Shown here: in pieces, positions 1 through 8,110 of the stretch
Numbering within the stretch: position 1 is the stretch's first letter
Layout of the letters: every line of letters begins with the position of its first letter
Origin: JBEDUK01 sp963781595
GTDB lineage: Bacteria > Actinomycetota > UBA4738
Direction: 5' to 3'
Length of the DNA stretch: 64,000 nt
Assembly: GCA_963781595.1 (NCBI GenBank)
Contig: CAWAGG010000006.1
Coordinates: 1,984,001 to 2,048,000 of the forward strand
Made by a program: the position numbers and the translations under genes
The notes under the pieces: model-generated
Seen by the model: only the letters and a program-made list of their open reading frames with translations
What the model was told of the DNA's origin: nothing
The model's database searches: none

Positions 1-144
1 GTAGATGCGGAACGGCGAACGTTTGGCAGCCGCCGCCTGCTCGCGGGTCCAGGTCGTCTGGAGGGTCGACTCGAAGACCTCACGCCCCGCGAGGTCTTCG
101 ACCGATTCCGTGGTGGAGACATCCGCTCCGAGCTCGGACGTCAT
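1..144 (-). CDS. Partial CDS (N-terminal 48 residues), unknown function
   Basis: An open frame enters from the left edge and starts at an ATG at 144 on the minus strand. The 48 visible residues (beginning MTSELGADVSTTESVED and ending KRSPFRIY) read like ordinary coding sequence with G/C-rich third positions. I do not recognise a domain, and no clear ribosome-binding site precedes the ATG. The gene is divergent from the GNAT gene that follows. The assignment rests only on open frame and codon bias. Confidence 0.45.
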   Translation of the reverse strand, partial: MTSELGADVSTTESVEDLAGREVFESTLQTTWTREQAAAAKRSPFRIY

Positions 145-212
145 ACCGGCATTATGGCCGTCGGCGCGAAGCGTGAACCGGAAGCCGGCCCGCGGGGAGA
201 GGTGTGAGATCG

Positions 213-815
213 ATGGCCGCCGGAGCGTTCGTGCGTCGCGCGTCGCCCGATGACGTCGGCGCGGCGGCGTCGTTGATCCTCGAGTCGGGCGCGCTTCGAG
301 GTGTGTTCCGCGACCGCTCGGTGGCCGCCCGGATCGCGAGGCGGACGTTCCTCTCCGGGGGTTCCGCGTTCGGTCACCGACGGGCCATCGTCGCGGAACG
401 CGACGGTCTGGTGGTCGGGTACATGGCTCGGTTCCCGTCGTCGGCGTGGCCGGTGATCCGCTTGAGGACGGGGCTAACGATGCTCGCCGGTGCCGGGCCC
501 TGGCACGCCACCGCGCTCATCACGGGAGGTCGCCGTCTGGAGCGGGGGACCGCGGTCCTTCCACACGACACGCTGTACGTGATCTCGCTCGCCGTGGCGA
601 GCGGGTGCCGGGGCGGTGGGATCGGGGCACGGCTCCTCGCGATGGCCGTCGAGGACGGGCGGAGGCTCGGGCTGCGCGCCGTCGCCCTGGACACGCGACC
701 CGACAACGTCGCGGCGATCCGCTTCTACCGTCGAGAGGGGTTCGAGGTGGTCCCCGGCCCGCCGCTTCGGGCGCGGGCCGAGGTCCTTGCCGTCAGGCTC
801 GAACGGGCGCTCTGA
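213..815 (+). CDS. GNAT family N-acetyltransferase
   Basis: This 200-residue protein is a predicted acetyl-CoA-dependent N-acetyltransferase; its substrate is unknown. The acetyl-CoA-binding segment is visible in the C-terminal third: a beta strand VISLAVASGCRG, then GGGIGARLL (the R/Q-x-x-G-x-G/A loop in variant form), followed by the ALDTRPDNVAAIRFYRREGF segment typical of motif B. I chose the ATG at 213 over the in-frame GTG at 204 because GGGGAGAGG at 194-202 has proper spacing only to 213. It stands alone, with a convergent MarR gene downstream. Confidence 0.85.
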   Translation: MAAGAFVRRASPDDVGAAASLILESGALRGVFRDRSVAARIARRTFLSGGSAFGHRRAIVAERDGLVVGYMARFPSSAWPVIRLRTGLTMLAGAGPWHATALITGGRRLERGTAVLPHDTLYVISLAVASGCRGGGIGARLLAMAVEDGRRLGLRAVALDTRPDNVAAIRFYRREGFEVVPGPPLRARAEVLAVRLERAL

Positions 816-852
816 ACGTCCTGGTGCGCCGACCGCGGACCGACCGAAAGCC

Positions 853-1362
853 TCATCGAGGCCGGTCGGCCGCCACCTGGTCGAGCAGCTCGGCGAGCCG
901 CGAACGGTCGGCGTCCGAGAGCTGACCGAGGATCTCCCGCTCCACCGCGAACACGGCCGGCGCGGCCGCGTTCAGCGCCTCCCAGCCCCGCTCGGTGATC
1001 TCGACCATCACGGTGCGCCGGTCGTGCTCGCCGCGGACGCGTCGTACCAGCGCGTCGCGCTCCATCCGGTCCACGAGCGCGGTCACGTTCGCCGGGGACT
1101 TCAGCAGCTGCGACGCCAGCTGACAGCTGGCGAGCCCGCCGTCGTGCGCCGCGAGCTCCATCAGGACGTTGAACTGCGACTCGGTGACCCCCGATCCGCC
1201 GAGCGCCCGTTCGAAGGCGCGCCCGACGCGCCCGTCGGCGCGCAGCAGCGCGATCACCGGCCTGCTCGCGTCCTGGTCCTGGCCGGCGATGCGTATCAGT
1301 GCGTCGAACCGCTCGATCGCGCCCTCGCACGCGCTGCGCCCCTCCCGACCCGTGTCCACCAT
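853..1362 (-). CDS. MarR family transcriptional regulator
   Basis: This is a 169-residue winged-helix repressor of the MarR type. The central region shows the DNA-binding domain: TESQFNVLMELA (helix), the recognition helix SPANVTALVDRMERDALV, and a wing with the conserved DRR motif (HDRRTVMVEIT). N- and C-terminal helices would form the dimer interface. It is transcribed divergently from a YceI gene across a 180-bp AT-rich region, so it most likely regulates itself and yceI. MarR/YceI pairing is common in actinomycetes and proteobacteria. The ligand is unknown. The start at 1362 has TAGAGG about 8 bases upstream. Confidence 0.9.
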   Translation of the reverse strand: MVDTGREGRSACEGAIERFDALIRIAGQDQDASRPVIALLRADGRVGRAFERALGGSGVTESQFNVLMELAAHDGGLASCQLASQLLKSPANVTALVDRMERDALVRRVRGEHDRRTVMVEITERGWEALNAAAPAVFAVEREILGQLSDADRSRLAELLDQVAADRPR

Positions 1363-1428
1363 CGCTACGCCTCTACCTTCGCCCGCGGATCCGGACCACC
1401 CCCACCGTGCGGCCGTCCTTCGTCCATG

Positions 1429-1461
1429 GAATATTCATACACGGATATTTCGTATAGGAAT
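1429..1461. promoter_or_regulatory. AT-rich divergent promoter/operator between marR and yceI
   Basis: A short AT-rich island lies in otherwise about 70% GC DNA. It holds the perfect palindrome GAATATTC (1429-1436) and an imperfect inverted repeat ATTCATAC...GTATAGGAAT across 1432-1461. TATAGG could serve as a -10 for yceI. Position and symmetry fit a MarR operator; this is inference from sequence alone. Confidence 0.45.
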
Positions 1462-1542
1462 AACCCCACGGTGTCACTCGTTGTTCCGAACCATAGCGGC
1501 CGGAAGGACCGGACGGAAGCGAGGGAGAGGAGGTCGGAGGCG

Positions 1543-2112
1543 ATGTCGACGGCGACGAAGACGATCGCACCGGAGCTGGTGGGGACCTGGGACATCGACA
1601 CGTCCCACTCGAACGTCGAGGCGGTCGCGCGCTATGCGATGCTCTCGAACGTCAGGGGCCGCTTCAACTCGTTCTCGGGTTCGATCACGGTCGGCGAGAC
1701 CCTCGAGGACTCCCACGTCGAGGTCGAGATCGACGCCACCAGCATCGATACCCACAACGAGACGCGCGACGGGCACCTGAAGTCCGAGGACTTCCTGTTC
1801 GTCGAGCAGCACCCGGTGATCACGTTCCGCTCGACGAGGGTCGAGCAGGGCGACGGCGAGGACTCGTACAAGGTGTGGGGCGACTTCGCGATGCGTGGCG
1901 TGACGAGGGAGGTCGAGCTGGATGTCGACTTCGAGGGCGTCGGGCCGGACCCGTGGGGCAACACGCGCGCGTCGGTCCACGCGACGACGGCGATCAAGCG
2001 CAAGGACTGGGGCGTGAACTGGAACGCGGCGATCGAGGCCGGCGGCGTCCTGGTCGGGGACACGATCCAGATCGACCTGAACGTGTCCGCCATCGCGCGG
2101 AAGCAGGAGTGA
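1543..2112 (+). CDS. YceI family protein
   Basis: This 189-residue protein is of the YceI family, a lipocalin-like beta barrel that binds isoprenoid/polyprenoid lipids. Family hallmarks are visible: the N-terminal GTWDIDTSHSNVEA block, the middle GHLKSEDFLFVEQHPVITF (HLKSxDFFDVxxxPxxxF) signature and the C-terminal RKDWGVNWN block. There is no signal peptide, so it is probably cytoplasmic, as in many actinomycete homologues. The ATG at 1543 has GGGAGAGGAGG upstream. It is divergent from, and probably controlled by, the MarR gene. A perfect hairpin terminator follows. Confidence 0.92.
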   Translation: MSTATKTIAPELVGTWDIDTSHSNVEAVARYAMLSNVRGRFNSFSGSITVGETLEDSHVEVEIDATSIDTHNETRDGHLKSEDFLFVEQHPVITFRSTRVEQGDGEDSYKVWGDFAMRGVTREVELDVDFEGVGPDPWGNTRASVHATTAIKRKDWGVNWNAAIEAGGVLVGDTIQIDLNVSAIARKQE

Positions 2113-2138
2113 ACGCGACCCAACGCTGAACGAGCGTG

Positions 2139-2172
2139 AGGAGGCCCGGACCGACCGCGGTCCGGGCCTCCT
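2139..2172 (+). terminator. Hairpin terminator after yceI
   Basis: A perfect 14-bp stem (arms 2139-2152 and 2159-2172, core GAGGCCCGGACC/GGTCCGGGCCTC) has a 6-base loop. There is no T tract, as often seen in very high-GC genomes. It lies 27 bases after the yceI stop. Confidence 0.7.
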
Positions 2173-2190
2173 GCGCGTTCGGCCTCGGGA

Positions 2191-2196
2191 TACCAT
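2191..2196 (+). promoter_or_regulatory. -10 element, leaderless start of the K+ channel gene
   Basis: TACCAT lies 6 bases before the GTG at 2203 and there is no Shine-Dalgarno sequence. This is the arrangement expected for a leaderless mRNA beginning at or next to the start codon. Inference. Confidence 0.45.
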
Positions 2197-2202
2197 CGCC
2201 GC

Positions 2203-3189
2203 GTGGCGAACCCCTCGTCCCTGTGGCATCGGCTCCGCTGGCCGGCGGTGTTGCTGATCGCGGTCACCGCGTACGGGATCACCGGCTTCCTGCTGATCGA
2301 ACACTGGTCCCTCATCGACGCGATCTACATGACCGTCACCACCCTGACGACGGTCGGGTTCCGGGAGGTTCGGCCGCTCGATGGCGGCGGCAAGGCGTTC
2401 ACGATCACGCTGATCGTGATGGGCGTCGGCCTCGTGCTGGTCACGGTGTCGATCGTCGCCGGCTGGGTCGTCGAAGGCGGCATCGGCGGGCGCAACAGGA
2501 GGAGGAAGATGCAGCGCGAGATCGAGAGCATGAGCGACCACGCGGTCGTGTGCGCGTACGGCCGCGTCGGGAAGACGATCGCCAGGACGTACCGCGACGA
2601 GGGGGTCCCGTTCGTCGTCGTCGAAGCCAAGGAGGAACACGCCGAGTCGCTCGAACGCGACGGGTGCGTCTACGTGATCGGCGAGGCGGCCGACGAGACC
2701 GTCCTGCGCGCGGCGGGGGTGGCCCGGGCCCGGTCGCTCGTGTGCGCCGTGGACTCGGACGCGACCAACGTCTACATCGCGCTCATCGCCAGGTCGATCA
2801 ACCCCGATCTGTTCATCGTCGCGCGGGCCTCGGAGCCCGACTCCCCGGACCGGCTGCTGCGGGCGGGCGCCGATCGCGTCGTGTCGCCGTTCGTCAGCAG
2901 CGGACGGCACATGGCGATGCTGTCGCTGCGTCCCCGGGTCGTGGACTACCTCGAGGTGGGTCGCGCGGGGCCGCATCCGCTCCGCCTGGAGGAGGTCCAG
3001 GTCGAACCCGACTCGGCGATGGTCGGCCAGGCGATCTCCGACGCGGCGGGCGCGTCGACGGTCCTGGCGGTCCGCCACGTGGACGGCCAGGTGCAGCCGA
3101 ACCCGCCGACGGAACAGCGGCTCCACCCCGGCGACCTGCTGTTGCTTCTCGGCGAACAGGAGGCGCTGCGCCCGACGCCCGGCAGCTAG
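2203..3189 (+). CDS. Two-TM potassium channel with RCK (TrkA-N/TrkA-C) domains
   Basis: This 328-residue protein has an MthK/Kch-like layout. TM1 covers about residues 13-32, a pore loop about 38-58 and TM2 about 66-90. A Rossmann RCK domain follows from about residue 112 (VVCAYGRVGKTIA nucleotide-binding turn), with a TrkA-C domain at about 245-325. It should be a ligand-gated K+ channel of the plasma membrane. The selectivity filter is unusual: residues 49-55 read TTVGFRE, so the second glycine of TVGYG/TVGFG is arginine. The start is GTG with no SD sequence and a -10-like hexamer 6 bases upstream. It converges with the formate dehydrogenase operon, and the two stop codons share one CTAG. 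Confidence 0.88.
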   Translation: MANPSSLWHRLRWPAVLLIAVTAYGITGFLLIEHWSLIDAIYMTVTTLTTVGFREVRPLDGGGKAFTITLIVMGVGLVLVTVSIVAGWVVEGGIGGRNRRRKMQREIESMSDHAVVCAYGRVGKTIARTYRDEGVPFVVVEAKEEHAESLERDGCVYVIGEAADETVLRAAGVARARSLVCAVDSDATNVYIALIARSINPDLFIVARASEPDSPDRLLRAGADRVVSPFVSSGRHMAMLSLRPRVVDYLEVGRAGPHPLRLEEVQVEPDSAMVGQAISDAAGASTVLAVRHVDGQVQPNPPTEQRLHPGDLLLLLGEQEALRPTPGS

Positions 3190-4190
3190 GTGGGACCGAC
3201 GCCAGTCCCGTCGGCGGGCCCGCCTGCGCGGTCGCTCGGTCCGCGGCTCTGCACGTACTGGAACCCGAACCGGCCCTTGATGCACAGGTGGCCGTTCGTC
3301 ACACTGTGATCCATCGGCGAGGTGACCTTCACGATCGTGTCGTCCTGGACGTGGACGTCGAGGTTGCACCCGACGCCGCAGTACGGACAGATCGTGCGGG
3401 TAACCGTCTGCTGCTCTTCATCCCAGGTGCCCTCGTCGCGCATCTCGTGCTCGCCGCGGAACATCAACGCGCCGGTCGGGCACACGCCGATGCAGTTCCC
3501 GCAGTAGACGCACGCGGAGTCGCCGAGCGGCACGGCGAACTCGGTCGAGATACGGGCGTCGAACCCGCGGCCGGCGACCGCGATCGCGAACGTGTTCTGC
3601 GCGTCCGTGCCGCAGGCTTCGACGCACTTGTAGCAGAGGACGCACTTCGCGTAGTCGCGGACGTAGAGCTCATTGTCGACCTTCACGGTTTGCGCGACGG
3701 TGGCCGCCGAGGCGGGATCGGGGTCGTGATGATGGCCGGGCTCGGCGGCGTCGCGCTCGCCGGCGGCATGGGCCTCGCCGGGCGGTCCGTAGCGCGCGGG
3801 ATCCGCGCCGTACGATGCGGCGTACCGGGCGAGGTCGCCGTTCGGCTCGACCGGCCCGGCGAGCGAGAGGTCCACGGACGAGCCGAGGAACTCCAGGACC
3901 ACCTTCCGGCTCAGCCGCACGCGTTCGGAGTCCGTGTGGACCACCATGTCGGCTTCGGCCTTCCGCGAGCACGCCGGCACCAGGGTGCGCGAGCCCTCGA
4001 CCTCGACCACGCAGACGCGGCAGACGTTCACCGGTGTCAGGTTCTCGAGGTAGCAGAGGGTGGGAGTATCGATGCCCCGTTCGCGACATGCCTGCAGGAT
4101 CGTCGTCCCCTCGGGAACGCGGACCGCGGTCCCGTCCACGGTCAGTTCGACCATGCGCTTCGGCGGAGCCATGGGGATCGGCGTGCTCAT
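3186..4190 (-). CDS. Formate dehydrogenase iron-sulfur subunit carrying the detached Fe4S4 module of the alpha subunit
   Basis: This 334-residue electron-transfer protein has these domains in order. A [2Fe-2S] plant-type domain uses C46, C57, C60 and C74. A 2x[4Fe-4S] ferredoxin domain uses C183/C186/C189/C193 and C227/C230/C233/C237. The C-terminus is a molybdopterin-oxidoreductase Fe4S4 module: CPYCGVGC at 268-275, then C303 and K305 in LCIKG, aligning with C8/C11/C15/C42/K44 of E. coli FdhF. It stops shortly after that module, so the Mo-cofactor body must come from the separate gene at 6072-8021. The HxxxCxxCxxxxxC cluster site of NuoG/FdsA is missing; residues 100-165 hold no cysteine. 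ATGA overlap with the upstream NuoEF gene fixes the start. Confidence 0.88.
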   Translation of the reverse strand: MSTPIPMAPPKRMVELTVDGTAVRVPEGTTILQACRERGIDTPTLCYLENLTPVNVCRVCVVEVEGSRTLVPACSRKAEADMVVHTDSERVRLSRKVVLEFLGSSVDLSLAGPVEPNGDLARYAASYGADPARYGPPGEAHAAGERDAAEPGHHHDPDPASAATVAQTVKVDNELYVRDYAKCVLCYKCVEACGTDAQNTFAIAVAGRGFDARISTEFAVPLGDSACVYCGNCIGVCPTGALMFRGEHEMRDEGTWDEEQQTVTRTICPYCGVGCNLDVHVQDDTIVKVTSPMDHSVTNGHLCIKGRFGFQYVQSRGPSDRAGGPADGTGVGPT

Positions 4191-6061
4191 CGTGCGGCGC
4201 CGCCGTTGACGGGGAACAGGTCGAACGTCCTGATCGCCGACTGGATCGCGCCGGATGCGGTCTGTCCCAACCCGCAGATCGACGCGTCGCGCATCGCCTG
4301 CGCGATGTCGTTCAGCAGCGCCAGCTCGTCGTCGCGCGATCCGCGCGGCGCGTCGTTCGCGAGGCGGTGCAGCAGCTCCTCCTGGCGGACGGTCCCGACC
4401 CGGCATGGGACGCACTGCCCGCAGGATTCGTCGCGGAAGAAGCGCGCGATCCGAAGCAGAACGTCAGGTAGCTGTACTTCCTCGTCGAACACCATGATGA
4501 CGCCGGAGCCGAGCGTGACGCCTGCGGCCCGCGTGGCTTCGAACGTCAACGGCAGGTCGAGCGCGTCGGGGCCGACGAACGCGCCGGCCGCGCCACCCAG
4601 CAGGATCGCCCGGAGGCGCTTGCCGTCCCGGACCCCGCCGGCCATATCCAGCATCTGGCCGAGCGTCGCGCCGAACTCCACCTCGTAGAGCCCCGGACGT
4701 TCGACGCAGCCGGACAAGCAGAAGAGGCGCGGGCCGGTCGAATCCGGCGTCCCGATCTGCGCGTACGCGGGTCCGCCGATCGCGAGGATCTCCAGCACAT
4801 TGATCAGCGTCTCGACGTTGTTGATCCCGGTCGGCTTGCCGAACAGCCCGTGCGTGACCGGGAACGGCGGCTTGTTCCGTGGTTCGCCGCGCTTGCCCTC
4901 GATCGAGTTGAACAGCGCCGTCTCCTCACCGCAGATGTATGCGCCCGCGCCGCGGCGGAGTTCGATGTCGAACGCGAACCCGTTGCCCATCACGTCGTCG
5001 CCGAGGAACCCGTGCGCGCGCGCCTGGTCGATCGCGCCCCGGATGCGTTCGTGCGCAAGCGGGTACTCCCCGCGGACGTACAGGTAACCCTGCTCGCTGG
5101 CGGTGGCGTAGCCCGAGATCGTAAGCGCCTCGATCACGGCGAACGGATCGTTCTCCATCACGACGCGGTCCTTGAACGTGCCCGGCTCGGACTCGTCCGC
5201 GTTGCAGACGAAGGAGTGGGGCCGGGTCGGCTGCTGCGCGACCGCCTCCCACTTCACGCCGGTGGGGAACGCTGCGCCGCCGCGGCCGAGGAGCTTGGCG
5301 TCCTTGACCTCGCGGATCACGCCCGTCGGTCCGAGCGCGACGGCCTGCCTGAGGGCCTCGTACCCGCCGTGAGCCCGGTACGAGTCGAGCGAGTCCGGGT
5401 CCACGACCCCGACGCGCCGGAGCAGCCGGCGCTCCTGGACGGGCGTCCCCACCGCGACCGGCGGAGAGGGGATCGCGATCCTGCCACCGGCCGCGAGCGT
5501 CCGGGCGAGCTCCGGTTCGGCGGGCGCGGCGACGAAGTCCCGCGCGCCGACCCCCGCCTGCTGGTAGAGCACGGCGGGTGCCCGGTCGCAGAGACCGAGG
5601 CACGGCGAGCGCTTCCACGTGAACGGAACGCCGCCCTCGGAGACCGAACCCGCCGGCCCGACGCCGGCTTCGAAGGCCGCGCAGAGCGCTTCGGCCCCGT
5701 TCGGCGCGCAGGCGATGTCGTCGCAGATATGGACGACCGTCCGCGCCTGTGGCGTCGTCGAGAACATCGCGTAGAACGACGCCACGCCGTAGGCCTCTGC
5801 CGGTGGGACCATCAGCCGCTGCGAGACGTAGTTCAGACCGCCCTCGCTGATCCAGCCGACTCGACCATGCAGCGCGTGCAGGACCGGCAATAGCATTTGA
5901 CGCTGATCCTGGGCTGCCGCAGCGCCGCCTCGCGCGACCCGGTAGGTGTCACCTTGGTCGCGGCCGCCGCCGGCCCACCCCGTGTCCGGCGGCCCGAGGA
6001 CCTCGTCGACGGCCCCGCGCTCATCCTCGGTGGCGACGGCGTCGGTCAGATGGAGGTCCAT
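4187..6061 (-). CDS. NAD-linked formate dehydrogenase beta/gamma subunit (NuoE-NuoF fusion)
   Basis: This 624-residue diaphorase subunit passes electrons from formate oxidation to NAD+. The N-terminal NuoE-like thioredoxin-fold domain carries the [2Fe-2S] cysteines C113, C118, C154 and C158. The NuoF part shows the FMN/NADH sites (GRGGAAFPTGVKW, CNADESEPGTFKDR, GAGAYICGEETAL), a SLBB-type middle and the C-terminal [4Fe-4S] motif ESCGQCVPCRVGT plus SICGLG. Fusion of NuoE and NuoF is usual for soluble NAD-dependent formate dehydrogenases and some hydrogenases. It lies 10 bases after the catalytic subunit and overlaps the iron-sulfur subunit by ATGA, so the three are one operon. Confidence 0.9.
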   Translation of the reverse strand: MDLHLTDAVATEDERGAVDEVLGPPDTGWAGGGRDQGDTYRVARGGAAAAQDQRQMLLPVLHALHGRVGWISEGGLNYVSQRLMVPPAEAYGVASFYAMFSTTPQARTVVHICDDIACAPNGAEALCAAFEAGVGPAGSVSEGGVPFTWKRSPCLGLCDRAPAVLYQQAGVGARDFVAAPAEPELARTLAAGGRIAIPSPPVAVGTPVQERRLLRRVGVVDPDSLDSYRAHGGYEALRQAVALGPTGVIREVKDAKLLGRGGAAFPTGVKWEAVAQQPTRPHSFVCNADESEPGTFKDRVVMENDPFAVIEALTISGYATASEQGYLYVRGEYPLAHERIRGAIDQARAHGFLGDDVMGNGFAFDIELRRGAGAYICGEETALFNSIEGKRGEPRNKPPFPVTHGLFGKPTGINNVETLINVLEILAIGGPAYAQIGTPDSTGPRLFCLSGCVERPGLYEVEFGATLGQMLDMAGGVRDGKRLRAILLGGAAGAFVGPDALDLPLTFEATRAAGVTLGSGVIMVFDEEVQLPDVLLRIARFFRDESCGQCVPCRVGTVRQEELLHRLANDAPRGSRDDELALLNDIAQAMRDASICGLGQTASGAIQSAIRTFDLFPVNGGAAR

Positions 6062-6071
6062 GCGGCCCCCG

Positions 6072-8021
6072 TCATCCGGCGTCGCCCTGGGAGATCAGCT
6101 CGGCGTCCTGCGACGGCAGCTTGTCGATCCGGACCGCCGTCGCCTTGAACTCGGCGGTGCCGGACTTCGGGTCCGTCGCGTCGATCGTCAGGACGTTCGT
6201 CTCGACCTCGTCCGGGAAGTGCAGCGTCATGAACACGAGGCCTGGCCGCAGGCCGGGGTCGACGAACACCGGTGCCTCGACCGAGCCTCGACGTGACGTC
6301 ACCATCACGCGCTCGTCGGGTTCGATGCCCAGCCGCGCTGCGTCCTCCGGCGAGACCTCGATCGCCTCCGGCCGGCGGAGCGGCGAGGTGTACCCGCCGC
6401 TCTGCACGCCCGTGTTGTACGAGTCGAGCCGCCGGCCGGTCGTCAGGCGCAAGGGGAACTCGTCGTCCACCTCGTCGACCGGCGGGTCGTCGATCACGAC
6501 GCTGAACGGCGCCTTCGTGCCCTGTTCGGCAGGGTCTTCGGACCAGAGCCTCGCGTGGAGGAACATCGTGCCGGGGTGCGACTCGTCCGGGCAGGGCCAC
6601 TGGATCCCGCCCAGTTCCTCCAAGCGTTCCCACGACATCCCCCGGTGCATCGGGGAGAGCGAGCGGCACTCGTCCCAGGCCTGCCGCGCGGTGATGTCGC
6701 CCCAGTCCCGCCCGAGCCGCTTCGCGAGCTGCGCGATGATCCAGATGTCGTCGCGGGCCTCGCCGGGTGGATCCAGCGCCTTCCGGACCCGTTGCACGCG
6801 GCGTTCGGAGTTCGTCACCGTGCCCTCGGATTCGAACGCGGAGTTCGCCGCCGGCAGGACGACGTCGGCCATGGCCGCGGTCCGCGTCATGAAGATGTCC
6901 TGGACGATCAGGCAGTCGCGCGTCTCGAGGAGATGGTTCGCGTGCTGCGCATCGGCTTCCGATGACGCCGGGTTCTCGCCGATCACGTACAGGCACGTCA
7001 GGTCGCCGCGTTCCATCGCCTCGAACATCTGGCTGAGGTGCCAGCCGTACTTCGGCACGACCTCGGTGCCCCACGCCGCTCCACACCTCGCCCGCGCGTC
7101 CTCGTCGTTCTCGATGTCCTGGAAGCCGGGGAGCTTGTTCGGGATGGCGCCCATGTCGCCGCCGCCTTGGACGTTGTTCTGCCCGCGGAGCGGGTTCAGT
7201 CCGCTGCCGTAGACGCCGACGTGGCCGGTCAGCAGGCCGAGGTTGATCAGGGACAGGACGTTGTCGACGGCGTTGTGGTGCTCGGTGATCCCGAGCGTCC
7301 AGCAGATCATCGCGCGGTCTGCCTTCGCGTACGCGTGCGCGACCTCGGCGATCACGTCGGCCGGAACGCCGGTCACCTGCGCGCCCCGGTCGAGCGTCCA
7401 GTCCATGACGGAGTCGCGGTACGCGTCGAACCCGGCGGTCGCCAGGTCGATGAACGGCTGATGGTGAAGCTGGTTGACGATGATCTCGCGCGCGATCGTG
7501 TTCGACAGCGCGATGTCGGTGCCGACGTCGATCCCGAGCCACACGTCCGCCCACTGCGCGGACGTGGTTCGGCGCGGGTCCACGACGAACAGGCGCGCGC
7601 CGTTCCGGATCCCCTTCAGCACATGATGGAAGAAGATCGGATGCGCCTCGCGCGCGTTCGACCCCCACAGGATCACGAGGTCGGTGTTCTCGACCTCCTC
7701 GTATGAACTGGTCCCGCCACCTGCTCCGAACACCGTCGCCAGACCGACGACCGAGGGAGCGTGTCAGGTGCGGTTGCAGCTGTCGATGTTGTTGCTGCCC
7801 AGGACCTGACGGGCGAACTTCTGCGCGACGAAGTTCATCTCGTTCGTGGCCTTGGAGCAGCTGAAGATCCCGACCCCGTTGCCGCCGTTCCGCAGCGTCG
7901 CGGCCTGCAGGCCGGCCGCCGCGCGGTCGAGCGCCTCGTCCCACGTCGCGGGCCGGAGGTCGGCTCCCTTCGCGTCGCGGACCCAGGGGTGGGTCAGTCG
8001 AACCAACCGCTGCTTCGCCAT
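6072..8021 (-). CDS. fdhA: Formate dehydrogenase catalytic (Mo/W-bis-PGD) subunit, selenoprotein, lacking its own Fe4S4 module
   Basis: I read one 649-residue protein through an in-frame TGA at codon 86 (7764-7766). It oxidises formate to CO2 at a Mo/W-bis-pyranopterin site. Around the TGA the sequence is NNIDSCNRT-U-HAPSVVGL, matching the FdhF context NNVDCCARV-U-HGPSVAGL. Downstream segments are clearly FdhF-like: SLINLGLLTGHVG, RGQNNVQGGGDMGAIP, QDIFMTRTAAMADVVLP, IQWPCPDE and a C-terminal MopB dinucleotide-binding domain. The protein begins MAKQRLVRLTHPWVRDAKG with its own GGGGAGG site, so the family's N-terminal CxxCxxxC...C domain is missing and is encoded at 3186-4190. Other readings are pseudogene or sequencing error; the intact flanks and SECIS-like hairpin argue against them. 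No selABC genes are in the window. Confidence 0.9.
7723..7766 (-). promoter_or_regulatory. UGA-Sec codon with SECIS-like hairpin
   Basis: The TGA is at 7764-7766. Read on the minus strand, a hairpin occupies the 38 bases starting 3 bases after it. The lower stem is GCUCC/GGAGC (7756-7760 with 7723-7727), the upper stem GUCGUC/GGCGAC (7746-7751 with 7735-7740), and the apical loop GGUCU (7741-7745). E. coli fdhF has the same GGUCUG at the same codon distance (+7) from its UGA, and SelB contacts that loop. Not tested by folding software. Confidence 0.75.
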
Positions 8022-8110
8022 GGACTCACCTCCCCTCGCAGGTGGCTGTGGCTGAGTCTATCCCGCGGCCTACGAGCGAGGTGCTCGGATGCTGGGATGG
8101 CTCGAGGGCG

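Noticed and set aside
1474..3369. Long open frame on the minus strand across yceI and the channel gene
   Set aside because: Arg/Asp/Pro-rich shadow typical of GC-rich DNA opposite real genes; no domain, while the plus strand has clear families.
7764..7766. TGA in the formate dehydrogenase gene read as a nonsense mutation or frameshift giving two genes
   Set aside because: The frame is unchanged on both sides, flanking residues match FdhF around Sec, a SECIS-like hairpin follows, and the downstream piece has no ribosome-binding site of its own.
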